Part shown: positions 1 through 8,264 of the stretch, piece by piece
Layout of the letters: every line of letters begins with the position of its first letter
How positions within the stretch are numbered: position 1 is the stretch's first letter
DNA from: Bacillus licheniformis DSM 13 = ATCC 14580
Lineage (GTDB): Bacteria > Bacillota > Bacilli > Bacillales > Bacillaceae
Direction: 5' to 3'
DNA: 64,000 nt
Assembly: GCF_000011645.1 (NCBI RefSeq)
Contig: NC_006270.3
Span: 3,494,501 to 3,558,500 of the forward strand
The notes under the pieces: model-generated
The model's database searches: none
Seen by the model: only the letters and a program-made list of their open reading frames with translations
What the model was told of the DNA's origin: nothing
Program-made: the position numbers and the translations under genes

Positions 1-472
1 CATGATTTCTTACATTGCCCGACGGCTTAAAATATTGCCGCAGTTCTTCAAGCTGCTCGGGAAAATCCTCCCCGCTGCTTATGTTTCTTCTTAATGCGCG
101 CGCTGTTAATTGATCAGTGCCCGGAGCGCGTCCAAGTCCTAAATCGATTCTGCCGGGATAAAGGGATTCAAGCGTTCCGAACTGTTCGGCGATGACGAGC
201 GGGGAATGGTTCGGCAGCATAATCCCTCCCGAGCCGATGCGCATTTTCTTAGTACCTCCGGCGATATAGCCGATCAAAACAGAGGTGGCCGAGCTTGCAA
301 CACCTTCGATATTATGGTGCTCAGCCAGCCAGAACCTGTGGTACCCCCATTTTTCGGCATGCTGCGCCAAATCCATAGATTGTTTAAAAGATTGTTCCGC
401 ATTTCCGCCTTGTACGATAGGAGACAGATTTAATACGGAATACTTCGTATTTTTGAAATGCTGTTCTGACAT
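1..472 (-). CDS. yvbT: Luciferase-like flavin monooxygenase YvbT (3' end off window)
   Basis: Partial gene: the ATG is at 472 behind a GAAGGAA ribosome site and the frame stays open to the left edge, giving the first 157 residues or so. The product begins MSEQHFKNTKYSVLNLSP and contains AEHHN and the glycine-rich IGSGGIMLPNHSPLVIAEQF stretch typical of the bacterial luciferase-like F420/FMN monooxygenase family (TIM barrel). Family members oxidise small molecules with reduced FMN and oxygen; the substrate of YvbT is not known. It lies downstream of yvbW on the same strand, separated by a terminator, so it probably has its own promoter. The symbol rests on family and neighbourhood. Confidence 0.8.
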   Translation of the reverse strand, partial: MSEQHFKNTKYSVLNLSPIVQGGNAEQSFKQSMDLAQHAEKWGYHRFWLAEHHNIEGVASSATSVLIGYIAGGTKKMRIGSGGIMLPNHSPLVIAEQFGTLESLYPGRIDLGLGRAPGTDQLTARALRRNISSGEDFPEQLEELRQYFKPSGNVRNH

Positions 473-547
473 TGTCTTTCCTTCTTCCTGAAGTGTAGTG
501 GTCATGTAATTAGACGATAACATAATCGTCCCGGTGAATAAAAGAAA

Positions 548-571
548 TTAGTTCGAAAAAAATCGAACTAA
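548..571. repeat. Perfect inverted repeat upstream of yvbT, possible operator
   Basis: Nine-base arms TTAGTTCGA (548-556) and TCGAACTAA (563-571) flank six A residues. The repeat sits about 75 bases upstream of the yvbT start and next to the yvbW terminator. There is no T-run after it in the minus direction, so an operator for a dimeric repressor is more likely than a terminator. No named regulator was recognised. Confidence 0.5.
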
Positions 572-576
572 TGTAT

Positions 577-611
577 AAAAAGCTTGCCTCCGCTGGGAGG
601 CAAGCCCTTTT
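577..611 (-). terminator. Rho-independent terminator of yvbW
   Basis: A GC-rich stem GCTTGCCTCC/GGGAGGCAAGC with a three-base loop is followed on the minus strand by TTTTT. It begins directly after the yvbW stop codon. Confidence 0.85.
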
Positions 612-1979
612 TTAAGAAGCGGCCGTTTGGCCGGCTGTCTGGTTTCTTCCTTTAAAGAAATAAGCAGCGCTAATGAGCAAATAGATCCCCGCCGTCACCA
701 ATGTAATGACAATCGACGTGGTCAGGATGACACCGATCAGTATGGCTGTCAGCGAAATGATTGCCACCCAAGTCGTATAAGGGAACCATTTGACATAGTA
801 GCCGTTTCCAGCTGTTTGATTCCGTTTCCTCGATTTTAAATGGGCGGCGGCAATCAGCATCCAGATCACAAGGACGGTATAGCCGAGAGACCCCATCAAA
901 TATTCAAACGTTTGGCTGCCGGCAAATAGTGAAAACAATACGCCCAAGTATAAGAACGAAGTGCATAATAGAATCGAATAAACCGGCACCTTTCTCGCAG
1001 AAAGCCTCGAAAAGATTTTCGGCATTCTTCCGTCTGACGCCTGTGTATACAAAATACGGGAGGCGCCGTAAAGCCCTGAGTTCATAGAAGAAATGACCGC
1101 CAGTAAAATGACCGCATTCATCAAATGATCCGCTCCGGGAACGCCGATCATCTTAAAGACCATGACAAAGGGACTCTCCGACACCCCGTTCACTTGATTC
1201 CATGGAATCAAGCTGACGATCACGAAAAACGGCAGAAGATAAAAAGCAATAATGCGCGTTAACGTTCCCCGCACGGCTTTAGGCACAACCTTCTCAGGAT
1301 TTTTGGTTTCCGCCAGGGTCACCCCGATAATTTCCGTTCCGCCGTAGGAATAGATCACGACAAGCATGGCTGTAATCAGCCCTCCGGCGCCATTCGGGAA
1401 GAAGCCGCCATGGTCTGTCAAATGAGTAAAGCCGACAGCCGAATGTTGTCCAAAAGAGAAAAATAACAAGATAAATCCGGATATAATAAAGACGACAATC
1501 ACTGTGATTTTAATGAGAGCAAGCCAGTATTCCGTCTCGGCAAAGCTTTTGACAGAAAGCAAATTCACGCTCGTAATGACGAGTGAAACGAACAGCGCCA
1601 GCACCCAAATCGGCAGCCCCGGCAGCCAGTACTGCAAAAACATCGCGGCGACAACAGCCTCAGCCGCAATATTGAGAACCCACATTTTCCAGTATATCCA
1701 GTCCAAAAAATAAGCGGCATACGGCCCTAATATCGATTGAACCAGATCCCTGAATGTTCTGGCTTCGCTGTTTCGGACAGCCATCTCGGCCAGCCCCTGC
1801 ATAATAAACAGCAAAATCACGCCGCCGATCAAGTAGGGGATCATGACCGAAGGCCCCGCCAAATCGATCGCTTTGCTGCTTCCTTTAAATAATCCTGCCC
1901 CAATCGCTCCGCCCAATGCCATCATCATAATATGCCGCGATGTCATCGTGCGCTCGAGCTTCTGCATGTCTTTCTCCAT
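612..1979 (-). CDS. yvbW: Amino-acid permease YvbW (APC family)
   Basis: A 455-residue integral membrane protein of the amino acid-polyamine-organocation family. The N-terminal signature GGAIGAGLFKGSSKAIDLAGP matches the glycine-rich first helix of the family, and about twelve hydrophobic segments can be counted. The start ATGGAGAAAGAC is preceded by AGAGGAAG with good spacing. A T-box leader lies immediately upstream, so the gene is expected to be switched on when one tRNA is uncharged. The candidate specifier codon is CTC (leucine), which suggests import of leucine or a related branched amino acid. The transport function is family knowledge; the substrate is inferred from the leader. Confidence 0.87.
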   Translation of the reverse strand: MEKDMQKLERTMTSRHIMMMALGGAIGAGLFKGSSKAIDLAGPSVMIPYLIGGVILLFIMQGLAEMAVRNSEARTFRDLVQSILGPYAAYFLDWIYWKMWVLNIAAEAVVAAMFLQYWLPGLPIWVLALFVSLVITSVNLLSVKSFAETEYWLALIKITVIVVFIISGFILLFFSFGQHSAVGFTHLTDHGGFFPNGAGGLITAMLVVIYSYGGTEIIGVTLAETKNPEKVVPKAVRGTLTRIIAFYLLPFFVIVSLIPWNQVNGVSESPFVMVFKMIGVPGADHLMNAVILLAVISSMNSGLYGASRILYTQASDGRMPKIFSRLSARKVPVYSILLCTSFLYLGVLFSLFAGSQTFEYLMGSLGYTVLVIWMLIAAAHLKSRKRNQTAGNGYYVKWFPYTTWVAIISLTAILIGVILTTSIVITLVTAGIYLLISAAYFFKGRNQTAGQTAAS

Positions 1980-2003
1980 CTATGTTCACTTCCTCTATTA
2001 AAA

Positions 2004-2312
2004 TAAAAAAGCTCACCGTCTCCCTCTTCAATTTGAAGATAAAGAGACGATGAGCTTTGAAGCTTACCGCGGTACCACTCTTTTTGATCCTATACCAAGA
2101 ATCCAGCTTTGCGAAGCACAGCCATGCTGTGCAAACCTGTTAACGAAGGTTAATCGTAAAGTCCTCAGGAATTGATGTCCGTCCTTTAGCCAGTCCACTC
2201 CCGGGCGAGTTCAAAGGTTCATTGGTCTGCGTCTCACCTACCCGCAGCTCTCTTTGCCAATGCCGATCTTTTACTGCTCCCGTTCATTGTGTTTTCTTCT
2301 GCCTGAAATATA
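2004..2312 (-). promoter_or_regulatory. T-box riboswitch leader of yvbW
   Basis: On the minus strand the leader shows the features of a T-box. The apical part of Stem I carries GGGTAGGTGAGA. A GAACTCGCC segment holds a likely CTC leucine specifier. The conserved T-box element is GAGTGGTACCGCGG (near 2067-2085). A terminator follows, with stem AAGCTCATCGTCTC/GGAGACGGTGAGCTT and a T-run at 2005-2010. Uncharged tRNA would pair with the specifier and with the T-box bulge to stabilise the antiterminator. The class is seen directly; the leucine assignment is inference. Confidence 0.93.
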
Positions 2313-2319
2313 TTCATAT

Positions 2320-2348
2320 AATATACGTGCCGATCTTCACTTTGTCAA
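2320..2348 (-). promoter_or_regulatory. Sigma-A promoter of the yvbW T-box transcript
   Basis: Minus strand: a perfect -35 TTGACA (2343-2348), a 17-base spacer and -10 TATATT (2320-2325). Transcription would start just before the T-box leader. Confidence 0.8.
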
Positions 2349-2541
2349 CATCAAATCCGATGCCAAAAAATAAAAATTAAAATTTTTCTCTTTTTTCAAG
2401 GAAGATCGCCTTTTCTATTGGAAAATGCAAGGGCAGATATGCACAACTTTCATAATGATAGAGCATGAACCAAAAAAGGAAAATGTAAAAATCGGCAGAT
2501 ATCCCCCGAAAAAAATAGTTAAATTGAAATATTATTCAAAC

Positions 2542-2570
2542 TTTACAAAATATTTTAACGATGATAGAGT
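2542..2570 (+). promoter_or_regulatory. Candidate sigma-A promoter of the secreted-protein gene
   Basis: -35 TTTACA (2542-2547), a 17-base spacer and -10 TAGAGT (2565-2570), about 40 bases before the start codon. A palindrome TTGAA-ATATTA-TTCAA (2524-2539) lies just upstream. The -10 region GATGATAGAGTGTGAACC is echoed about 104 bases upstream as AATGATAGAGCATGAACC. Confidence 0.5.
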
Positions 2571-2610
2571 GTGAACCGAATCATAACATCAGCTAAAGGA
2601 GGAAGAGAAC

Positions 2611-3084
2611 ATGAAAAAACTCTTGTTTATGGTGATCTTGTCCGTATTGACGCTCGTCTTTGGTTCATCGTCCGTAAGCTTTGCGAAGGACATTCCTGAA
2701 GACAGGTATACAACACCTACAGATGCTGAATTTAGCCAGATTAAAGAGATTTTAAACGAGGCTGATGTCGAAACCGGCAATTTGCAGAAGGATTACGGTG
2801 TGATCGTCAATGATCCTGCTGAAAAGGTCGGCGTCATATCGGACATTCCTGCCGAAAAAGATGACTGGAGCCATGTCAGCTTCCATTCTTACTATGTCGA
2901 CCTCAACAGCGGCACACTCATTGCTGATGTTCAATTTGAATTCACGCAAAACGATGACGGTACATCAGAAACCGAGTACAAAAACGTAACAAACGGAGGC
3001 AGGTACTTCGTCAAAATGGATCAAGACGGAAATGTCATTGATGAAGCAACAACCGGCGACATGTCGATTTTGTGGAAATACTAG
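2611..3084 (+). CDS. Secreted protein of unknown function
   Basis: A 157-residue protein with a clear Sec signal peptide: MKKLL, a hydrophobic core to about residue 20, then SVSFAKD with cleavage probably after FA-K. The mature part is acidic, with no cysteines or membrane segments. It contains tyrosine- and asparagine-rich beta-like stretches (SFHSYYVDLNSG, TEYKNVTNGGRYFVKMD). The start follows AAAGGAGGAAGAGAAC, an excellent ribosome site, and the gene has its own promoter and terminator, so it is monocistronic. I do not recognise the family. The position between yvbW and lutC is an accessory insertion relative to B. subtilis as I recall it. Confidence 0.8.
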   Translation: MKKLLFMVILSVLTLVFGSSSVSFAKDIPEDRYTTPTDAEFSQIKEILNEADVETGNLQKDYGVIVNDPAEKVGVISDIPAEKDDWSHVSFHSYYVDLNSGTLIADVQFEFTQNDDGTSETEYKNVTNGGRYFVKMDQDGNVIDEATTGDMSILWKY

Positions 3085-3105
3085 AAACCGAGCCGCCCCT
3101 TATGG

Positions 3106-3137
3106 AAAACGCCTTTATTCAAAGGCGTTTTTTTTGG
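3106..3137 (+). terminator. Terminator of the secreted-protein gene
   Basis: Stem AACGCCTTT/AAAGGCGTT with a four-base loop followed by eight T residues. Confidence 0.9.
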
Positions 3138-3260
3138 TCGTATATTTAATGGATCTATCCGGTGGCGCCATACGGGTCAGCAAGATTAAAGACATGAGGC
3201 CCGAACAATGCCGAACTCATGCCTGTCAAAATCTTTCTGGAATATTAGCCCACCATAGTG

Positions 3261-4187
3261 TCAAGACACAACGCGTTCCTCCGAGCTGTCGATAAAGATG
3301 TCTTCAAGCGACGGTTCATCGACGTGGATTCTGTAGATTCCCACCTTGCAGTTCGTTAATACTCTGACGATGGCAGGAATTTTTTCTTCTGAATTGACGA
3401 TGATCGAAATCTCATGGTGCTTAAATTGAACGTTTTCACCAGCTGACTCAAGAAATCGGTCGATCAGGCCGAAATGCTGCTCGGGAATATTCGAATGGCG
3501 GATGTGAACGCTTATGTTCGACATGAAATGCCTTCTTAACTCATCGAGCGTGCCTTCCATTAAAATGCGGCCGTTTTTCATGATCGCGATTCGTGTACAG
3601 ATTTTCTCGATTTCATGCAGGTTGTGTGACGTCATAAATACCGTCTTACCTTCTTTTTGCAAATCCATAATCAGCTTTTGAATGTGGAGTGCCGATTCGG
3701 CATCAACACCTGATGTCGGTTCATCCAAAAAGATGAGCTCGGGATCATGGATGATCGCTTGGGCGATGCCGAGCTTTTTTTTCATACCGAATGAATACGC
3801 GCCCGCTTTTTTTTCAGTATGCTCAGTGAACCCTACCCTCTCTAAGACTTCTTCGCAACGCTCAGTCGATACGGTCCGTCCGTTCAGCTTTGCAAAATAC
3901 TTCAAATGCCCGACCGCTGTCATTGAATCATAGAGGGTCAAATAATCGGGTAAAACGCCGATGCGGTGCTTGACGCTTTCAATCGAAGCTTCATTTAACA
4001 GCAGAAAACTGCCGGCTGTCGGCTGGATAATGCCTGTGATCATATTCATAAACGTAGATTTCCCCGCACCGTTGCGGCCGAGGAATCCGTAAATCTCTCC
4101 TTTTTCAACTTGAAGGTCGACATGGTTGACGACGGTTTTGGCGCCGTAGCTTTTCATCAGCCCTTTTGCCTCGATCACCACATTCAT
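3261..4187 (-). CDS. ABC transporter ATP-binding protein
   Basis: A 308-residue ABC ATPase. It shows Walker A GRNGAGKST (around residue 38), an ABC signature (SFGMKKKLGIAQA), Walker B LIFLDEPTSGVD and a switch histidine in TSHNLHE. After about residue 220 there is a C-terminal extension, as in ABC-2 type exporters and bacitracin-resistance-like systems. Its ATG overlaps the stop codon of the permease gene by one base (TAATG), so the two are translationally coupled and form one transporter. Substrate unknown; drug, peptide or lipid export are all possible. Confidence 0.88.
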   Translation of the reverse strand: MNVVIEAKGLMKSYGAKTVVNHVDLQVEKGEIYGFLGRNGAGKSTFMNMITGIIQPTAGSFLLLNEASIESVKHRIGVLPDYLTLYDSMTAVGHLKYFAKLNGRTVSTERCEEVLERVGFTEHTEKKAGAYSFGMKKKLGIAQAIIHDPELIFLDEPTSGVDAESALHIQKLIMDLQKEGKTVFMTSHNLHEIEKICTRIAIMKNGRILMEGTLDELRRHFMSNISVHIRHSNIPEQHFGLIDRFLESAGENVQFKHHEISIIVNSEEKIPAIVRVLTNCKVGIYRIHVDEPSLEDIFIDSSEERVVS

Positions 4188-4876
4188 TATAAATCTCTCC
4201 TTTTAAACAAAACGATCGCACCGCAAAGAACGATGGCGGCGTAGACAAAGTTGATGAAAATAAAAGAACCGCCCAGTACGGAGTAATAGTACGGCGTTAT
4301 ATATTTAAACCAGGTGATCATGCCGTTCTCTGAATAAACAGCCCATAAACTGACCGCTGGAAAAACGAGAGCAAACACGATTCCGAAAAACATTGACACG
4401 GCGGGCCTTGAAATCACGATCGAAAATAAAAGGTTCAAAGAGATCGCAGCTGTAAGAAAAGCCATGCTGTCTGCATAACTCAGCCATAAAAACTCTTTTG
4501 AGGCGATCATCACCAAGGCATAAGAAACGAGCATGCAGAAAAACCAAAACAGCCAGACGCCAAGAAACTTTCCCAGAATGATCTTGATCCGCGACGTTTT
4601 CGTCACGAGAAATCTGACCGTCCGGGTATGGACTTCGCGGTTGATCATGTCATGGGAAAGCCCCGCGATAAACAGGAAACCGAGAGCAAACACGATAACG
4701 GCCGTTCCGATCGCGCCTGCATCGCTTCCTAAATCCAATTCCCGCACGACATCCGCAGGCGCCTGTTCAATCAATCCCGCAGTCTTATAGCTCACCCAAA
4801 ACATAATAATAATGACAATAATCGACTTGATGCTTTTAAAAAGACTGATAAATTCGTTCAGACACACTGCCCGCAT
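4187..4876 (-). CDS. ABC-2 type permease
   Basis: About 229 residues with six hydrophobic segments (for example SIIVIIIMFWVSYKT, GTAVIVFALGFLFIAGL, SVLGGSFIFINFVYAAIVL). The central GLSHDMINREVHTRTVRFL loop is typical of ABC-2 membrane subunits. The start is placed at ATGCGGGCAGTG (4876) because GAAGGAG lies about seven bases upstream; an in-frame ATG at 4903 sits before that ribosome site. It is the membrane partner of the downstream ATPase. No regulator gene is adjacent. Confidence 0.82.
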   Translation of the reverse strand: MRAVCLNEFISLFKSIKSIIVIIIMFWVSYKTAGLIEQAPADVVRELDLGSDAGAIGTAVIVFALGFLFIAGLSHDMINREVHTRTVRFLVTKTSRIKIILGKFLGVWLFWFFCMLVSYALVMIASKEFLWLSYADSMAFLTAAISLNLLFSIVISRPAVSMFFGIVFALVFPAVSLWAVYSENGMITWFKYITPYYYSVLGGSFIFINFVYAAIVLCGAIVLFKRRDL

Positions 4877-5164
4877 ATGAGTCACTCCTTCACTATTCTC
4901 CATTATAGTGAGTGAACATTATCGGGAAATAATCTTATCCTTAACATTACCTTAAATTTTAATAGACTCTTTCTATCAGGGGTGCTTCTGTGGATTATAA
5001 ATGAGATAAAAAATCTCGCAAGCGGCTTGGACCTGCGGCAGAAATGTGTATGCAGAGCCGGCGATCCGATAAAAATACCATTTTAATATACTATTTATAA
5101 TCGGCAAAAAAAGCAGAACGATGCGTTCAATCTGTATGCGCCGGAATTGTCATATCGCATAATA
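4877..5164. other. Intergenic region upstream of the ABC pair
   Basis: AT-rich and without a credible gene. Near the transporter start there is a hairpin-forming pair CACTAT/ATAGTG (4891-4910) and a minus-strand TATAAT (4902-4907) without a good -35. Nothing else was recognised. Confidence 0.4.
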
Positions 5165-5201
5165 AAAAAGATTAGCTCAGTATGAAGCTAATCTTTTTGC
5201 T
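5165..5201 (-). terminator. Terminator of the lutABC operon
   Basis: Stem AAAGATTAGCT/AGCTAATCTTT with an eight-base loop, followed on the minus strand by a T-run, immediately after the lutC stop. Confidence 0.88.
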
Positions 5202-5209
5202 ATCGATAA

Positions 5210-5932
5210 TTACCGGTCCTCCACGACTATATATGCCGCCTTTACGGGGCCGTGGACGCCGACTACAAGGTCCATTTCGATATCGGCTGAATTGCTCGGT
5301 CCAGTGACATAGTTGATGCAGGACGGGATGACGTCGCCGTCTGCAATCTTTTGTTTGATGATTGCGCTTGCTTGTGTCATCCGCGGGACGATGGTGCTTT
5401 TCGGGACGATCGCGATATATGTCGTCGGCAGCAAGCTGACGGAACGTCCTTTGTCTTTTGAGCTGAAGAGGACGACCGTTCCGGATTCAGCAAGCGTGAT
5501 CTCGCTGAATGTCACGCCGATGTTAGCCTGTTCGGCTCGCTGGATGTTCTCATCTCCGGCCGCTGCATCCCATTCCCACACTTTCGTCCCTTCATTCGGC
5601 CACTTGTCCGTTAACAGGCCTGACAGTCCGTACTCTTTAAAACGGTCATCTTTCGGGATCATGACAGGCCCGCCTCCAAATCGCGCTGCTTGTTCATACA
5701 AGGCATCATGCAAGCCGATGACATCTGTTTCAATCAGCTCCGTGTGAATTTTCCGGCAGTGGTCCTTTAAGACGCCGACAAGCTCATCCTGTGTATAGCC
5801 TTGATATACCCTGTGCTGCGGCTGGTGGATATAATCGGGAACGGTGACGCCTGCAGAACGCCTGTTGCGGCCGAGCCTTTCAGCAATCCGGTTTAAAAAG
5901 CCGTCTTTGTTGTGGATTGTTCCGTTTGTCAT
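5210..5932 (-). CDS. lutC: Lactate utilisation protein LutC
   Basis: A 240-residue LUD-domain protein, third gene of the lactate oxidation operon. LutABC together oxidise L-lactate to pyruvate in the cytoplasm; LutC has no obvious cofactor cysteine cluster and acts as an accessory subunit. Visible family stretches include GVTFSEITLAESGTVVLFSS and MTQASAIIKQKIADG. The ATG overlaps the lutB stop by four bases (ATGA), which indicates translational coupling. Length agrees with the B. subtilis protein YvbY/LutC. Confidence 0.93.
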   Translation of the reverse strand: MTNGTIHNKDGFLNRIAERLGRNRRSAGVTVPDYIHQPQHRVYQGYTQDELVGVLKDHCRKIHTELIETDVIGLHDALYEQAARFGGGPVMIPKDDRFKEYGLSGLLTDKWPNEGTKVWEWDAAAGDENIQRAEQANIGVTFSEITLAESGTVVLFSSKDKGRSVSLLPTTYIAIVPKSTIVPRMTQASAIIKQKIADGDVIPSCINYVTGPSNSADIEMDLVVGVHGPVKAAYIVVEDR

Positions 5933-7362
5933 TTGTCTTCCCCCTTCTCTTTCCGTCTGTCCTCAAACCAGTCGCGGAACCTTGACTTGTTCGGCGCGGG
6001 GAAGTCGCGTATCTGGGTCCACTGTTTTAACGGACCCGGTCCCTTCGTAATCTTGCCGTCTTCTTTAAACGGCTTCATGGCTGCCGGCGCCCATTTGGAG
6101 CCCATTTTGTAAAGGGATGGCGCAGAAGTTCCCAAGCCGAACGCTTTCATCGCCAGCTTTTCGGATATCGGCGCGCGCCCTTCTTTTTCAACGATGCGCT
6201 GCCTGTGCTTTAGAAGCAGCTCATGAAGCGGGATTTTCACCGGACATGCTTCAGAGCAAGCCGCACATAACGAAGATGCGTACGGCAGTTCTTTATAATC
6301 GTCATATCCGCCGAGCAGCGGCGACAATACAGCCCCGATCGGACCTGAATAGATCGAACCGTAAGAATGCCCGCCGACATGACGGTAAACGGGGCAGACA
6401 TTGATGCAGGCCGCACAGCGGATGCATTGAAGGACGGACTGAAACTCCGTTCCGAGAATGTTGGAACGCCCGTTGTCAACGATGACGAGGTGAAACTCCT
6501 CCGGGCCGTCCGCTTCACCGGGCAGCCTCGGCCCTGTCAGCGCCGTGATATAGCTCGTCAGCCGCTGTCCGACCGCGCTTCTTGTGAGCATGCCGACGAG
6601 AACTTCAAACTCGTCGAATGATGGGACGATCCGCTCCATCCCCATCACGGTAATCTGCGTCTTCGGAATAGTCGTGACGAGACGTCCGTTTCCCTCGTTT
6701 GTGACAAGGCTGACAGATCCCGTATCGGCAATTGCAAAATTGCAGCCCGTAATGCCGATATCAGCTTCGAGAAATTTCTTTCTAAGCACGGCGCGCGCGT
6801 GCATGACAAGCTCTTCCGGCTTTTCGGTGTTGCGGTAGCCGATCCGCTCTTTGAAGACGTCGCGGATTTGCTCTTTGTTTTTATGCAAAGCAGGTGCGAC
6901 GATATGTGACGGCGGATCATGATCATCGATTTGGAGGATGTATTCGCCCAAATCGGTTTCGACCACTTCGCAGCCGTCGCTTTCAAGTGCCTCGTTCATG
7001 TTGATTTCTTCGGTCACCATTGATTTTGATTTGACGATTTTTTTGCCGTTTTTCTTTTTCACGACATCGCGGATGTAGCCTGTCGCTTCTTCAGCCGTCT
7101 GCGCAAAGAAAACGTGCCCGCCTTTTTTGGCGACATTTTCGGCAAGCTGTTCTAGATAGTAATCCAGATTTTCCAGCACGTGCTGCCTGATTTCTTCGGC
7201 CAGAGACCGCCATTCTTCCCAGTTCCCGAGCTCTTTTGCCGCCTCAAGACGGCGCGCTCTCAAGCGCTCCTGCGCGCTTGAAACGGCCCCCCTCATAAAC
7301 TCGTTGTCGAGCCCGTCTGACACGCGCTCTTTAAATTTCTGCGTTCCGATCTTCATTGCCAT
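5929..7362 (-). CDS. lutB: Lactate utilisation iron-sulfur protein LutB
   Basis: A 477-residue LUD-domain protein with a C-terminal ferredoxin-like part. Two 4Fe-4S motifs are visible, CIRCAACINVCP and CAACSEACP. The N-terminal two thirds (FAQTAEEATGYIRDV, ITGCNFAIADTGSVSLV, TYITALTGP-like ITALTGPRLPGEADG) are the LUD domain shared with LutC. It is the central electron-transfer subunit of the LutABC lactate dehydrogenase complex. The start ATGGCAATGAAG follows AGAGGGGG. Second gene of the operon, 43 bases after lutA. Confidence 0.95.
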   Translation of the reverse strand: MAMKIGTQKFKERVSDGLDNEFMRGAVSSAQERLRARRLEAAKELGNWEEWRSLAEEIRQHVLENLDYYLEQLAENVAKKGGHVFFAQTAEEATGYIRDVVKKKNGKKIVKSKSMVTEEINMNEALESDGCEVVETDLGEYILQIDDHDPPSHIVAPALHKNKEQIRDVFKERIGYRNTEKPEELVMHARAVLRKKFLEADIGITGCNFAIADTGSVSLVTNEGNGRLVTTIPKTQITVMGMERIVPSFDEFEVLVGMLTRSAVGQRLTSYITALTGPRLPGEADGPEEFHLVIVDNGRSNILGTEFQSVLQCIRCAACINVCPVYRHVGGHSYGSIYSGPIGAVLSPLLGGYDDYKELPYASSLCAACSEACPVKIPLHELLLKHRQRIVEKEGRAPISEKLAMKAFGLGTSAPSLYKMGSKWAPAAMKPFKEDGKITKGPGPLKQWTQIRDFPAPNKSRFRDWFEDRRKEKGEDK

Positions 7363-7405
7363 AACGAATGTCCCCCTCTATCTGTGAAATGACCGGATTG
7401 TCTGT

Positions 7406-8122
7406 TTATCTGCTGTTCAGCACTTCTGCGATATGCATGACTTCAATCGGCTTGTTCTTTCTCCCGATCCGCCCGCCGATATTCATCAAGCAGCCGCAGT
7501 CCGCCCCGATTAACACGTCGGCGGCTGTTTCTTCGACACACGCCACTTTCTCATCGACCATCTGTTCGGATATTTGCGACATCTTCACCGAGAAAGTGCC
7601 CCCGAATCCGCAGCAGTCGTGTTTGCGCGGCAGCGGCGTGAACTCCAGTCCCTTCACATGCCGAAGCAGCTTCATCGGCGCGTCCGTGACTCCCAAAAGC
7701 CTTGTCATATGGCATGACGTATGATAAGTCGCCTTTTTCTCGAGTGTCGCCCCGACGTCCTCAATCTTCAATACGTTGACGATAAAATCGGTCAGCTCAT
7801 ACGTTTTGTCAGCCAGCCGCTGCGCTTTTTCCGCCCAGGCCGGTTCATCCCGGAAAAGGTGCGGGTACTCTTTGAACATAAAAGCGCACGATCCTGAAGG
7901 GCTGACGACGTATTCAGCTGATTCAAACGTCTCAATCATCCGTCTCATCGCTTTTTTGGAATCTTTGACATAGCCGCTGTTGTACGCAGGCTGGCCGCAG
8001 CAGATCTGCCCTTCGGGAAAATCCACTTCACATCCGAGCCGCTCCAGCAGTTCAACAGTCGCTTTTCCGACATTTGACTGAAACATGTCAACCAAACACG
8101 TGATAAACAGTGATACTTTCAT
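7406..8122 (-). CDS. lutA: Lactate utilisation protein LutA
   Basis: A 238-residue protein with two cysteine-rich CCG domains (CCGQPAYNSGY and CCGFGGTFSVK), the form found in heterodisulfide-reductase-like and glycolate-oxidase GlpF-type iron-sulfur subunits. It is the first gene of lutABC. The start ATGAAAGTATCAC at 8122 follows GAGAGGGGATCAAG; a longer in-frame extension to 8206 lacks a ribosome site and would run over the LutR operator. A TCATC-T-GATGA palindrome about 30 bases upstream implies repression by LutR in the absence of lactate. Confidence 0.94.
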   Translation of the reverse strand: MKVSLFITCLVDMFQSNVGKATVELLERLGCEVDFPEGQICCGQPAYNSGYVKDSKKAMRRMIETFESAEYVVSPSGSCAFMFKEYPHLFRDEPAWAEKAQRLADKTYELTDFIVNVLKIEDVGATLEKKATYHTSCHMTRLLGVTDAPMKLLRHVKGLEFTPLPRKHDCCGFGGTFSVKMSQISEQMVDEKVACVEETAADVLIGADCGCLMNIGGRIGRKNKPIEVMHIAEVLNSR

Positions 8123-8152
8123 CTTGATCCCCTCTCCAACCCGATTAATCAG

Positions 8153-8165
8153 GTCATCTGATGAC
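8153..8165. promoter_or_regulatory. LutR operator in front of lutA
   Basis: The palindrome GTCATCTGATGAC contains TCATC-N-GATGA, the LutR consensus as I recall it for B. subtilis. The same 13-base palindrome, with the central base inverted, occurs before lutP at 9161-9173. Confidence 0.85.
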
Positions 8166-8264
8166 TTGGTTAGAAAACCCTCTTTCTCCATCTTACACCT
8201 TGGCAAAATTTTTTGAAAGGGGTTTCTTTTTCGTTTTCACTCAGGCCGTGCAGCTGACTGCTGC

